Assembly: GCA_002790655.1 (NCBI GenBank)
Contig: PFVO01000024.1
Span: forward strand, 433 to 47,081
DNA length: 46,649 bases
Direction of reading: 5' to 3'
Origin: Candidatus Moranbacteria bacterium CG_4_9_14_3_um_filter_44_28
GTDB taxonomy: Bacteria; Patescibacteriota; Minisyncoccia; Moranbacterales; UBA11712
Below the pieces are notes generated by a model. It worked only from the letters and a program-made list of their open reading frames with translations. It was not told the origin of the DNA and did no database searches. Numbering within the stretch: position 1 is the first letter of the stretch; the number at the start of each line of letters is the position of its first letter. Position numbers and translations under genes: made by a program. Shown one piece after another: positions 34,287-42,390 of the stretch.

Positions 34287-34760
34287 GGGAAAGCGGCGCG
34301 AATTAATATGGCATATCGCTATCGCCGTTGCGTCAGCTGCGTCATCCGGTTTGAGAGTATTTTTCAGTTTCAAAACATTTTTCACCATTATCTGGATTTG
34401 TCTTTTGTCCGCCCGCCCGTAGCCGGTGAGAGCCTGTTTCACCTGAAGAGGAGTGTAGGAAAAAAGAGGCAGTTTATTTTTCTTGATTTTGTACAAAATT
34501 ACCCCCCGGGATTGAGCGACCGTTATAGCGGTTTTCAGGTTCTTGAAAAAAAATAAATCCTCAACAGCGACTTCCCGCGGTTTATGTTTTTTAATTAACG
34601 TGGCGATGTCTTCTCCAATCTCAACCAGCCGGTCAGCATCGGATTTCAATTTGCTCGTGTTAATACAGCCGCAGGCGATAAGCCGCGGCTCTCCCTTTTT
34701 TTCTTCAACCACCGCCCAGCCAGTGATGGCTGTGCCGGGATCGATTCCTAGAATTTTCAT
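34272..34760 (-). CDS. ruvC: Holliday junction resolvase RuvC
   Basis: 162 residues from ATG 34760 (an ATG three codons upstream at 34769 gives the same frame). Catalytic acidic residues: D7 in ILGIDPG, E in VAVEDLFFFKN, and the DAADATAIAICH end. It cuts Holliday junctions made by RuvAB branch migration. ruvB lies ~6 kb away in the window; ruvA was not seen. No partner is next to it, and it precedes the 7-TM operon on the same strand. Confidence 0.95.
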   Translation of the reverse strand: MKILGIDPGTAITGWAVVEEKKGEPRLIACGCINTSKLKSDADRLVEIGEDIATLIKKHKPREVAVEDLFFFKNLKTAITVAQSRGVILYKIKKNKLPLFSYTPLQVKQALTGYGRADKRQIQIMVKNVLKLKNTLKPDDAADATAIAICHINSRRFPKTKS

Positions 34761-34829
34761 AAATTGCAATTAGTATTGCTTTTAGCTTAGTATAATACTA
34801 GCTTCTCTAGGGGCTTATTTCAAGGAAAT

Positions 34830-35171
34830 ATGAAAACCAGCATTTCCGGAAAAGTTATCCAAGGAAGAGGAAAAGGAAAAAAACTGGGTTTTCCTACTAT
34901 TAATATTGAACTTAATGAAAAAATTGGAAGCGGGGTTTATGCGGGTAAAGTAAATATTGATAATAAGGAATACAAAGCCGGCGTATTTATAAATAATAGA
35001 GGAACATTGCTAGGGGCCCATATAATTGGATTTTCGGGAGATTTGTATGGTGAAGAGATAGAAATAGAGATTGGAGAAAAAATAAGGGAGGTTATGAAAT
35101 TTGATAGCGATCAAGATTTAAGACAACAGATTAAGAGCGATATTGAAAAAATATGTTTACGGGGATTATAA
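34830..35171 (+). CDS. Stand-alone riboflavin kinase domain (RibF C-terminal half)
   Basis: 113 residues. GKVIQGRGKGKKLGFPTINIEL is the flavokinase motif (written here as groups: GKVIQGRGKG, then KLGFPT), with VYAGKVNI and the FSGDLYGEEIEIEI segment. It phosphorylates riboflavin to FMN. The FAD-synthetase half of bacterial RibF is absent. The ATG is preceded by AAGGAAA at good distance, and TATAAT at 34791 is a plausible -10. It overlaps ribE by 19 bases, heading a ribF'-ribE-ribH operon. Confidence 0.85.
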   Translation: MKTSISGKVIQGRGKGKKLGFPTINIELNEKIGSGVYAGKVNIDNKEYKAGVFINNRGTLLGAHIIGFSGDLYGEEIEIEIGEKIREVMKFDSDQDLRQQIKSDIEKICLRGL

Positions 35172-35746
35172 AAAGAGTTAGTAAGGTTTTTAAAGTCTGT
35201 AAAGAAAAAGGCAACCTTTTTGTTGAAATTGAAATTCCAAGCGGTTGGAAAATTAAAACCGGAGAAAGTATTTCTGTGAACGGCGTTTGCTCAACGGTTA
35301 AAAATGTCGGCGAAAAGAGTTTCACGGTTGAATATATGCCCGAAACAATGAAAAAAGCAACAGTCGGGGATTTTAAAAAAGGCACAGAGGTAAATTTGGA
35401 AAGAAGTTTGCGCGTGGGCGACTTGATGGATGGGCATATTGTTCAGGGTCATGTGGATTGCGTGGGAAAAATTACCGAGATTAAAAGAGTAAAGCAGTCC
35501 AAAGTCATAAAGATAAAAGCCCCTAAGGCGTTTATGAAATTTTTTCCATCGAAAGGTTCGGTTTCGGTTGATGGGATCAGTTTGACGATAGTTGATTCAA
35601 AAAAAGATTGGTTCACTGTTTCACTTGTCAGCTACACTTTGGAAAATACAAATCTCGGAAAAATTAGAGTTAGGGGAAAAGTGAATATCGAAGTAGATAT
35701 AATTGCAAAATATTTAGAGAAATTATTAAAAAATCATAACAATTAA
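35153..35746 (+). CDS. ribE: Riboflavin synthase alpha chain
   Basis: 197 residues with two lumazine-binding repeats: MFTGII at the start and SVNGVCSTV, then DLMDGHIVQGHVD (second-domain motif) and SVDGISLTIV. It dismutates two 6,7-dimethyl-8-ribityllumazine molecules to riboflavin. The start is fixed by the canonical MFTGII N-terminus. Confidence 0.95.
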   Translation: MFTGIIKRVSKVFKVCKEKGNLFVEIEIPSGWKIKTGESISVNGVCSTVKNVGEKSFTVEYMPETMKKATVGDFKKGTEVNLERSLRVGDLMDGHIVQGHVDCVGKITEIKRVKQSKVIKIKAPKAFMKFFPSKGSVSVDGISLTIVDSKKDWFTVSLVSYTLENTNLGKIRVRGKVNIEVDIIAKYLEKLLKNHNN

Positions 35747-35752
35747 CCTGTT

Positions 35753-35772
35753 ACAGTAAACTAGTTTACTGT
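35753..35772. promoter_or_regulatory. 20-bp perfect palindrome between ribE and ribH
   Basis: ACAGTAAACTAGTTTACTGT lies 6 bases after the ribE stop and 14 bases before the ribH ATG. It could be a protein-binding site or a hairpin that controls ribH translation; no T-run follows. Confidence 0.55.
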
Positions 35773-35786
35773 GATGAAAAAATATC

Positions 35787-36254
35787 ATGCAAAATGCTAA
35801 AAAGGGAAAATTGAAAGTAATAAACAGGGCTAAATTAAAGATCGGAATAGTTGTTTCCCAATTTAATGAAGGTATAACTGGCAAAATGATTGAAGGGGCA
35901 TTGGACGTATTGATCAAAAATAAAGTGAAGAAAAGTAATATAAAAATAGTCAGAGTTCCGGGCTCATTTGAAATTCCCATCGCCTGTCAGCGGTTGGCGC
36001 AAATGGAGAAATACGATGCTCTTATTGCATTAGGTTGCGTTATAAAAGGTGAAACGGATCATTTCTATTATATTGCCGGCGAAGCCTCGCGGGGGATTAT
36101 GAATGTGATGCTCAAATTCGATATCCCGATAGGATTCGGGGTTATTACTACAAATAATCTCAAGCAAGCCCAGGCCCGCTCCCGAGGCCGCCATGACAAG
36201 GGCCGCGAAGCCGCCGAAGCGGCGCTTGCAATGGTATGGCAAGAAGAGAGTTAA
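35787..36254 (+). CDS. ribH: 6,7-Dimethyl-8-ribityllumazine synthase
   Basis: 155 residues. Typical pieces: VVSQFNEGITGKMIEGA, VPGSFEIPIACQRL and IALGCVIKGETDHFYYI (active-site region with His), then FGVITTNNLKQAQARS. It builds the lumazine substrate of RibE. It is the last gene of the riboflavin operon and ends five bases before the convergent lamin-tail gene. Upstream genes ribA, ribB and ribD are not in the window. Confidence 0.95.
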   Translation: MQNAKKGKLKVINRAKLKIGIVVSQFNEGITGKMIEGALDVLIKNKVKKSNIKIVRVPGSFEIPIACQRLAQMEKYDALIALGCVIKGETDHFYYIAGEASRGIMNVMLKFDIPIGFGVITTNNLKQAQARSRGRHDKGREAAEAALAMVWQEES

Positions 36255-36259
36255 AGCAA

Positions 36260-38650
36260 TTAGATTGACAGGAGATAAGAAGGATTAGGATAAGGCTTTC
36301 TTATTTTACAGCAATTTTCTTCTTCTATATTTTGGAAAAATCCAAACACACTTAGCATTATGAAAGCATCTTCGGAGGTATAGCCAGTTTTTGCCGGTGT
36401 GTAGAGGATCCGTTTTTCAGCTGTTATGCCTAAAACTTCTCCTTCGTTGTCTTTATTTTCGTTTTGATTTGAAACTTCTTTTTCAACGTCATTTTCCTTT
36501 TCCGGCGGAGTGATCCATTGCCATTTGCCGTCGGCTTTGGCATAAGCTTCGTCGTCGGCGATTTTTTCTTTCTCATATTCCGCTTCGTCAATAATTTTTC
36601 CGTCGGGGGAGATTAGCCGGACTTTTCCGGCTTTGTTGTTGAGGGAAAATTTGCAGATTTCCCGGGTAACGGTTTTAGTTTCGCCCGGGGCGAGAGCCAA
36701 TTCGCTATTGATCGGATGGTTATACATTTTTTCACCCGACCCGGTCGCAATTTTCCAGCCCTCAAGATCAACTTTCTTCCCCGAGTTGTTTTTTATATCA
36801 ATTGTTTCTCCATCCGAATCATTTCCGGCGGGGTTAGGGACGATTTTCACGATTTCAAGATCCGGCCGGGGATATTTTTTCACCGCAAGGACGAAACTTT
36901 TCTCTACGGTCTGTGATTCGTCGCTGACGGAAAGCGTCACCGTGTATTTTCCGGTCGCAAGATACTTGTGCGAAGCGACTCGCAAATAGCTTTTCTTCCC
37001 GTCGCCGAAATCCCAAGTATATTTCAGCTTTTTTGTTTCTTTGTCCTTGGCTTTGGCGGAAAATTCGGTGTAGAGATCTTTGTAGGCGTGTTTTATTTTT
37101 TTGATTTTCACTGTCGGCAAGGAATCAAACTTGTTTTCTTTTCCGGGAGTGAGATATTTGCTCCATTTCCAATCTTTCCCGTCGAAACTGTACGAGGCGT
37201 TTTTTTGGGATTTGCCATATGAAACATTTGAAGTGATTTTTCCCTGAGCATTATACAAATATATCGATTCTTCCGAATTGTTGAGTGCAATCTTGGATTG
37301 CGGGCGGTAGATCACAAGATATTCGTCAGGGTTTATAAGGACGTGTTCTTTGAATTTATATCCTTTGCCCTTTGAGGCGTCCTTCAGCGTCCAGCCCATC
37401 AAATCCACCGGTACGCTTTCACCATTCACGATTTCGATGTATTCATCATCCGAACCACCTTTGGGATTGGGAAGAATTTCGTTAAGATATACGTTTTCGG
37501 CGGAAGAGGGGTGATTATCCCCGACATCGGCGTCTCCAGAGCCGGAATTTTCCGCCGCGATCACATTCGCATATCCCGGAGTAGGAACGGACGTCCAGAG
37601 CCAATTTCCTTTGTCGAAACCGAAAGAAAAATCTTTTTTGGCTTTTTCATATTGGACATTATCCAGCGCTTCACTCTTTGCATCTACGTCCGCAGCCAAA
37701 AGATAAACGGCATCAGAATCATTGTTGAGATAAAGATTCCCCTCCAGGAAAAAATATTCTCCTGGTCCTATTATTGAATTTTCGGGAAATTCCTTTTTAT
37801 GGCTGGCTTCATCCATTATTTTCCATCCGGAAACATCCACACAGCTTTCGCCGGTATTTATAATTTCGACAAATTCGTTGCCGCTTTTCGGATAGGGAAA
37901 AATTTCGTTGAGCTTGATATCTTCTGAAGAGGCGGTGCATTTTTCCGGCGAATTTGTGGTATCTTCGTCAGAGTCGGTTGCATTGTTATCCTCGTCCGCA
38001 GAAACAGTTTCTGTCTCGCATATTTTTGGCTCTTCGCCGGGCGTACCGCCATCTTTGCAGCTTGGTTCCCAACTATTTTCATCCGTCAAGATTTTTTTCT
38101 CCAAGCTTTTTCCTAAATCATTTTCACCCCGAGAAGGCGAGTAGGTTGTTTCTGCAAACCAATGTTGACCATAGTCGTTGCTTAATGCAATGGTAGTTTC
38201 TTGATAGTCGCCGGACAGGGCAAAGCATGAAGATGCCTTAAAAGTTTTGATGGATTCATCGAGGCTGAGACTTTCCGGTTTTGTCGATATGATTAAAAAT
38301 TCGTTTGGCGTAAGTGATGCGGTTTTTGCATCTGTAAATGTGCAATTGTTTTCTTTTGGTATTCCGAGTTTGTCTATGTCTATATAATATTTAATTTTCA
38401 TTTTCCAGCTTATGGGTGCAGTTTTAGATCGCTGACCGGGGACAAGATCAATGTTTTGATTAGTTGGATTATATAGTTCAATCCAATTTATTTTTTCTCC
38501 AGACAAATTTTTCACTGGATCGTACATCACCTCCGTGATAATGAGATTACTGTCTGCCGCGTGGGCAAAATTCGCGCAGCAAAAAATTCCGATTGCGTTC
38601 GCGGACAAAAGAACAAAAACAAAGAGAATATTTTTCATGGAATTTTTCAT
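36260..38650 (-). CDS. Secreted lamin-tail-domain and PKD surface protein
   Basis: 796 residues from ATG 38650, or ATG 38638, which gives a tidier signal peptide (cleavage near AHAAD). About four lamin-tail-domain units: LIITEVMYDP...NWIELYNPT, LNEIFPYPKSGNEFVEIINTGE, LNEILPNPKGGSDDEYIEIVN and IVKIVPNPAGNDSDGETIDIKN. A PKD domain (YTWDFGDG ... GKYTVTLSVSD) lies between the third and fourth. Such proteins are common on CPR cell surfaces; they likely bind extracellular ligands or DNA. The C-terminus, AFIMLSVFGFF then a polar tail, may be frameshifted: in another frame it reads a short basic PKYRRRKLL ending. Confidence 0.8.
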   Translation of the reverse strand: MKNSMKNILFVFVLLSANAIGIFCCANFAHAADSNLIITEVMYDPVKNLSGEKINWIELYNPTNQNIDLVPGQRSKTAPISWKMKIKYYIDIDKLGIPKENNCTFTDAKTASLTPNEFLIISTKPESLSLDESIKTFKASSCFALSGDYQETTIALSNDYGQHWFAETTYSPSRGENDLGKSLEKKILTDENSWEPSCKDGGTPGEEPKICETETVSADEDNNATDSDEDTTNSPEKCTASSEDIKLNEIFPYPKSGNEFVEIINTGESCVDVSGWKIMDEASHKKEFPENSIIGPGEYFFLEGNLYLNNDSDAVYLLAADVDAKSEALDNVQYEKAKKDFSFGFDKGNWLWTSVPTPGYANVIAAENSGSGDADVGDNHPSSAENVYLNEILPNPKGGSDDEYIEIVNGESVPVDLMGWTLKDASKGKGYKFKEHVLINPDEYLVIYRPQSKIALNNSEESIYLYNAQGKITSNVSYGKSQKNASYSFDGKDWKWSKYLTPGKENKFDSLPTVKIKKIKHAYKDLYTEFSAKAKDKETKKLKYTWDFGDGKKSYLRVASHKYLATGKYTVTLSVSDESQTVEKSFVLAVKKYPRPDLEIVKIVPNPAGNDSDGETIDIKNNSGKKVDLEGWKIATGSGEKMYNHPINSELALAPGETKTVTREICKFSLNNKAGKVRLISPDGKIIDEAEYEKEKIADDEAYAKADGKWQWITPPEKENDVEKEVSNQNENKDNEGEVLGITAEKRILYTPAKTGYTSEDAFIMLSVFGFFQNIEEENCCKIRKPYPNPSYLLSI

Positions 38651-38674
38651 TAAAAATTAGTTCCATGCACAATT

Positions 38675-38710
38675 TAACAAAAAAGACCGTAATAAATCCG
38701 TAATACGGTC
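38675..38710 (-). terminator. Terminator of the CadC-like regulator gene
   Basis: On the minus strand, GACCGTA and TACGGTC form a 7-bp stem around a 12-base loop followed by TTTTTTGTT. It separates the regulator gene from the lamin-tail gene on the same strand. Confidence 0.6.
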
Positions 38711-38744
38711 CAAAATGATTTGTATAAAGTAATATTAAAGCGTA

Positions 38745-40109
38745 TTACTTGTTTTTCGTGCAACGGAAACCAATATCAACATCCTTATAATCCTTTTGAT
38801 AGCCGACTCTTGAAGCCGGGCGTTGTTCGCTTTGTCCGTCGGTATAGGCTCCGCCTTTGAAAACTTTGAATCCTTTGTTGAAATCTTGCTGGGTGTATTT
38901 GTCATTTCCCGGATAAGCGTTGAAATCATCTTCCACCCATTCATAGACGTTGCCCGCCATATTCAGAACTCCATAGGGGCTGACACCAAGTTCACTGCCA
39001 ACAGGCGCGGTGTATTTGTAACCGTCGCTTTCGTCAAAGCCGTATTCAGTGCCATTGCCGTGATTGCCCTTTGTCGGATTCCAAGCATTTCCCCAAGGCC
39101 AAATTCTTCCGTCTGTTCCGCGAGCGGCTTTTTCCCATTCGGCTTCGGTGGGCAATCTTTTCCCAAGCCATCGGCAATAGGCATCGGCATCGCTCCAATC
39201 GACTCCGACGACGGGAAAGTTCGGTGAATTGAGAGTTTGATCGCTCCAAAGCGCGGGAGCGATGTGGTTTGTCGCGTCGACGAACATTTTGTAATCGCTG
39301 TTGGATACTTCTTTTTTGTCAATATAAAAATTTCCAAGCATTATTTTTCGCCGGGGATATTCCGCGAGATAGCCTTCCTTGTCGTAACCGCCGTCGTTTT
39401 TTTGCCAGGCTTCGATAGCCTGCTGTTCGGTGCTTCCCATGAAAAATTCCCCGGCCGGAATCAATGTCATATCATTTTGAGACTTCGGGCTGGAATTTGC
39501 CGTTGTCTCGTCGGCTGAATTTGATTTTGTGGCCACGCTGGCATTTTTGTTTTTGTTTCCAAGAACAACCGCGCTAAAAATTACCAATAGAACTATTAGG
39601 GACGGAATAACCAGTTTTTCTTTGTTGGATAATTTATTTCTTTTTCGTTGAGATGTTTCAACTGCATTTTTACCTATCTCTTCCTTAGTCTGATTTTTTT
39701 CAGATTCCTGTGTTTTTGGAGCCGTTGACTCCAAATCCGCATTACTTTCATATTTTGAAATTGTTCCATTTATTGAGTAGATATTGTTTTTATATGCAGC
39801 TATACTATGGCCTATAATGGAATTTATTTTGTACCGATATTGCCGGACATGGTTTTCGGTGTAATCTTTGGCTCCCGCAGGGTCGAAATAGTCGTTAATA
39901 TCGGTTAAGGTGGCATTATTTTTGCCGCACAAGAAAACAAGCAAGCGATAAGCATTGCCTGTTAGCGCCAGCTCTTTGTCGTTTTCGTCAAAGACTTTTT
40001 TGCTTTCGGTATCCAGTTTGAAATACGGATGTTTGTATATCATTGTATAATCAAAAACAATCAAAAACAGCTCAAAAATACTTAAATGAGAAAGTTTGGA
40101 CTTATCCAT
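38745..40109 (-). CDS. CadC-like one-component regulator with FGE/SUMF1-type outer domain
   Basis: 454 residues from ATG 40109; a start at the Met at 40043 would give 432 residues and begin just before the DNA-binding domain. The first ~120 residues look like an OmpR/PhoB-type winged helix (YFKLDTESKKVFDE... LTGNAYRLLVFL... HVRQYRYKINSI... NNIYSI). A single membrane helix (~173-193, VIPSLIVLLVIFSAVVL) follows. The rest (~220-454) is an FGE-sulfatase/SUMF1 domain: MTLIPAGEFFMGS, YCRWLGKRLPTEAEWEKAARG, GNVYEWVEDDF and GFRCTKNK. The Cys pair of catalytic FGE (around the SYC..R motif) is missing, so it probably binds rather than oxidises a ligand. Confidence 0.75.
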   Translation of the reverse strand: MDKSKLSHLSIFELFLIVFDYTMIYKHPYFKLDTESKKVFDENDKELALTGNAYRLLVFLCGKNNATLTDINDYFDPAGAKDYTENHVRQYRYKINSIIGHSIAAYKNNIYSINGTISKYESNADLESTAPKTQESEKNQTKEEIGKNAVETSQRKRNKLSNKEKLVIPSLIVLLVIFSAVVLGNKNKNASVATKSNSADETTANSSPKSQNDMTLIPAGEFFMGSTEQQAIEAWQKNDGGYDKEGYLAEYPRRKIMLGNFYIDKKEVSNSDYKMFVDATNHIAPALWSDQTLNSPNFPVVGVDWSDADAYCRWLGKRLPTEAEWEKAARGTDGRIWPWGNAWNPTKGNHGNGTEYGFDESDGYKYTAPVGSELGVSPYGVLNMAGNVYEWVEDDFNAYPGNDKYTQQDFNKGFKVFKGGAYTDGQSEQRPASRVGYQKDYKDVDIGFRCTKNK

Positions 40110-40668
40110 TTCCCCTTATTATCTTCCCCAGCTCTCTTTCCTCTTCTTTTTCTTCCTTCTCCTGCAACTGGACGATTGCGTTTTTGACCCGATTGGGGCG
40201 GGGAATTTGATAGAAAGTGAAGCGCTCCTTTTCGGCGGCAGTCTGGACGTATATATTGCCGTAATCAAGAAGCGTGGGGATGACGCCGATAATTTCCGAG
40301 GTAACGTCCTGAATTTTGGTAAGTTTCAGTTCAGATATGTTTCTCACGAAGAATCCCCTTTGCTCGATGTTAATAATTCTCTCGTTGGTAACAATCCAGG
40401 CGTCGAGATAATAGTCCAGCCAAAGAATGAAGAAAAAATTCCAAATGAAAAGAGTTGCCAGACTCTCGCCAAAGAGAAGGAGGTTATAGTACTCGCTTTC
40501 TTGGAAATTGCTGTTTAAAAATATAAAGAGATAATAAATGGTGATCAGACCGATAACGGAGACGATTATAAGCAAAAGACGCATGAAAAAAATGAACCAG
40601 TGGCGGCGCAGGAAAAGGATAATTGTCTCGCCTTCGCGTTGGCCGGGGAAATTTATTTCTTCATACAT
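40102..40668 (-). CDS. bPH-domain (YdbS-type) membrane protein
   Basis: 188 residues. Two membrane helices (~27-52 and ~66-90) follow a short start, MYEEINFPGQREGE. The second half is the bacterial PH/DUF304 pattern: AWIVTNERIINIEQRGFFVRNISELKL with the typical IQDV stretch, and a FYQIPRPNRV end. Function of the family is unsettled (membrane stress or transport). Its stop overlaps the start of the CadC-like regulator by eight bases, so the two may be co-expressed. Confidence 0.75.
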   Translation of the reverse strand: MYEEINFPGQREGETIILFLRRHWFIFFMRLLLIIVSVIGLITIYYLFIFLNSNFQESEYYNLLLFGESLATLFIWNFFFILWLDYYLDAWIVTNERIINIEQRGFFVRNISELKLTKIQDVTSEIIGVIPTLLDYGNIYVQTAAEKERFTFYQIPRPNRVKNAIVQLQEKEEKEEERELGKIIRGNG

Positions 40669-40718
40669 ATATTTATCAGTGACCAGTGATCAGTGAGCAA
40701 TGATCAATATATTATCGC

Positions 40719-40937
40719 TTAAAATCTAAGATTAGAAATTATTTGATACCAGTTTACGGAGAAAAACAGCGAAATGCTGGAAATCAGAAGAAGAATTCCG
40801 CCGCCAAGATAAATGAGGCACATAATCGCCGCGACGCGACGGTTGATTTTGTAGCGAAGCATATGGAAAACGATGGCGGCGCCGATTGCGATATAAACCA
40901 GAATGAAAATTAGATAGAGCAGGGAGATCAAGGACAT
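40719..40937 (-). CDS. Small two-helix membrane protein
   Basis: 72 residues from the ATG at 40937 (a TTG at 40949 would overlap the ruvB stop by four bases and add four residues). Two hydrophobic helices (MSLISLLYLIFILVYIAIG and IMCLIYLGGGILLLISSISL) with a basic YKINRR turn between. No family recognised. The coupled position after ruvB is probably accidental packing. Confidence 0.55.
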   Translation of the reverse strand: MSLISLLYLIFILVYIAIGAAIVFHMLRYKINRRVAAIMCLIYLGGGILLLISSISLFFSVNWYQIISNLRF

Positions 40938-40945
40938 AAGTTGTA

Positions 40946-41956
40946 TCAAAACAATTTATCCTGATTTTCTTTATTATATTCAATTCCCAAGTGCTTGTAA
41001 GCAGACTCCGTGGCCACTCTGCCTCTCGGGGTGCGGGCGAGAAAGCCGATTTGGATAAGATACGGTTCGTAGACGCCCTCGATTGTCTCAATTTCTTCCA
41101 TGGTGGCGGTAGCGATGGTCTGAATGCCGACCGGCCCGCCGCTGAATTTTTCTATTATCGTTTTAAGTATGAATCTGTCAGTAGGCTCGAGCCCCAGTTC
41201 ATCAATTTCGAGGTTGGCCAGAGTTTGACGAGAAAGTTCTTCGGTGATTGTGTCGCAATTTTCGACTTGGGTGAAATCGCGAGCTCTTTTCAAAAGCCGG
41301 TTGGCAACGCGCGGGGTGCGGCGGCTGGAACGGGAAATTGTTTTTGCCCCGGCGCTCTCAATAGGAATGGAGAGAATTTTCGATGAACGGTGAAGTATTT
41401 TTTCGATATCCTCGTTTTCATAAAAATCGAGGCGGTGTATAACTCCGAAGCGGTTGCGAAGGGGGGAGGAAATAGCGCCCAGGCGGGTGGTCGCGCCGAT
41501 CAGGGTAAAGCGGGGAAGATCGAGCTCGAGAGTTTTGGCGGAAGGACCCTTGCCGATTATTATATCCAGTTTGAACTCCTCCATGGCCGGGTACAAAACT
41601 TCTTCAATCAATTTGTTGAGGCGGTGAATTTCGTCAATGAAAAGAATATCACCGTCATTTAAATTGGTGAGAATCGAGCCAAGATCGCCCACTTTTTCAA
41701 TGGCTGGACCGGAGGTGGCGCGGATATTGGCGCCCATTTCCCTGGCGATAATGTGGGCGAGAGTCGTTTTCCCGAGTCCCGCCGGGCCGTAAAGAAGAAC
41801 ATGCTCAATGGGTTCCCCCCGTTTTTGGGCGGCTTTGATGAGGATATTGAGGTTTTTTTTAACTTTGTTCTGACCGACATACTCCGAAAAACTCTGCGGC
41901 CGCAGAGTGATGTCGAGTTTTGTGTCTTCGGTTTGCTCGTCAGAGGAAGTAATCAT
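40946..41956 (-). CDS. ruvB: Holliday junction helicase RuvB
   Basis: 336 residues. Walker [11 protein letters not shown], Walker [10 protein letters not shown], sensor [10 protein letters not shown], and the C-terminal winged helix with [16 protein letters not shown]. The family starts with a [12 protein letters not shown] block as here. It drives branch migration with RuvA. Confidence 0.98.
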   Translation of the reverse strand: MITSSDEQTEDTKLDITLRPQSFSEYVGQNKVKKNLNILIKAAQKRGEPIEHVLLYGPAGLGKTTLAHIIAREMGANIRATSGPAIEKVGDLGSILTNLNDGDILFIDEIHRLNKLIEEVLYPAMEEFKLDIIIGKGPSAKTLELDLPRFTLIGATTRLGAISSPLRNRFGVIHRLDFYENEDIEKILHRSSKILSIPIESAGAKTISRSSRRTPRVANRLLKRARDFTQVENCDTITEELSRQTLANLEIDELGLEPTDRFILKTIIEKFSGGPVGIQTIATATMEEIETIEGVYEPYLIQIGFLARTPRGRVATESAYKHLGIEYNKENQDKLF

Positions 41957-42010
41957 TTTTGATATCTCGTGTAAAGTATTTCGTATTTAGTATAAGCCAT
42001 TTTAGCTTGC

Positions 42011-42039
42011 TTGACAAAAAAATCGGCCTGTGCTAAACT
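42011..42039 (+). promoter_or_regulatory. Strong promoter of the candidate ncRNA
   Basis: TTGACA at 42011-42016 and TAAACT at 42034-42039 are separated by exactly 17 bases. A transcript would begin near 42046. No open reading frame of size follows on this strand. Confidence 0.75.
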
Positions 42040-42045
42040 GGTCTG

Positions 42046-42339
42046 TTCGGCAGATTTGTGATATGAAAGGCAATAATCAGAATTTTTCAAGTAGGCTAGC
42101 CTGTCCTGCGGAGCAGTCCAGAACGCAATACTTTCAAAACTCTGATTATTGCCTTAAATGAGAGAAAAATATAAAGTTCTCTAGCTTGCAGGCAATAAGG
42201 GGAGCTCGTAACTTTCCTACCGGGAACTTTCTTGCCCAGACATGGATTGTTCGGTTTCGGCTGAACTTTTCCTCGGCACTGTTCCTACCCCGCGATTCCC
42301 TAGTTGCGGGATTTTGCCTGCAGATTAGAGAATTTTTTT
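42046..42339 (+). ncRNA. Structured non-coding RNA of unknown class (candidate)
   Basis: About 290 bases with no supportable protein. Near the 5' end a small TCTG-TTCGG-CAGA hairpin forms. Domain 1: AAGGCAATAATCAGA (42067-42081) pairs perfectly over 15 bp with 42141-42155, enclosing a region with a CTGC-GGA-GCAG hairpin. Domain 2: TTCTCTA/TGCAGGCAA (42177-42195) pairs with 42314-42332 (16 of 19 bp), enclosing a GTTCGG-TTTCGG-CTGAAC hairpin and a CCGC-rich hairpin. A T7 run (42333-42339) follows, making the closing stem a terminator. No RNase P, tmRNA, SRP or 6S signature was found. Evidence is structural only; no homologue was compared. Confidence 0.65.
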
Positions 42340-42362
42340 GTATTATACTTGTATTTATGCTC

Positions 42363-42389
42363 GTAGAGACGCGATTCATCGCGTCTTTT
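42363..42389. repeat. REP palindrome at the 3' side of the RAYT gene
   Basis: AGACGCGAT-TC-ATCGCGTCT, preceded by GTAG; same GTAGAGACGC core as the other copies. Confidence 0.75.
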
Positions 42390-42390
42390 G

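Noticed and set aside
34770-34829. FMN riboswitch before the riboflavin operon
   Set aside because: Only 60 bases are available and the conserved core (such as AGGGNYGAAAUUCC) is absent.
42046-42339. RNase P RNA, tmRNA, SRP or 6S identity for the structured RNA
   Set aside because: None of the conserved core motifs (GAGGAAAGUCC, tRNA-like ends, GGAA/GNAR tetraloop arm, 6S bubble) could be found; left as unknown class.
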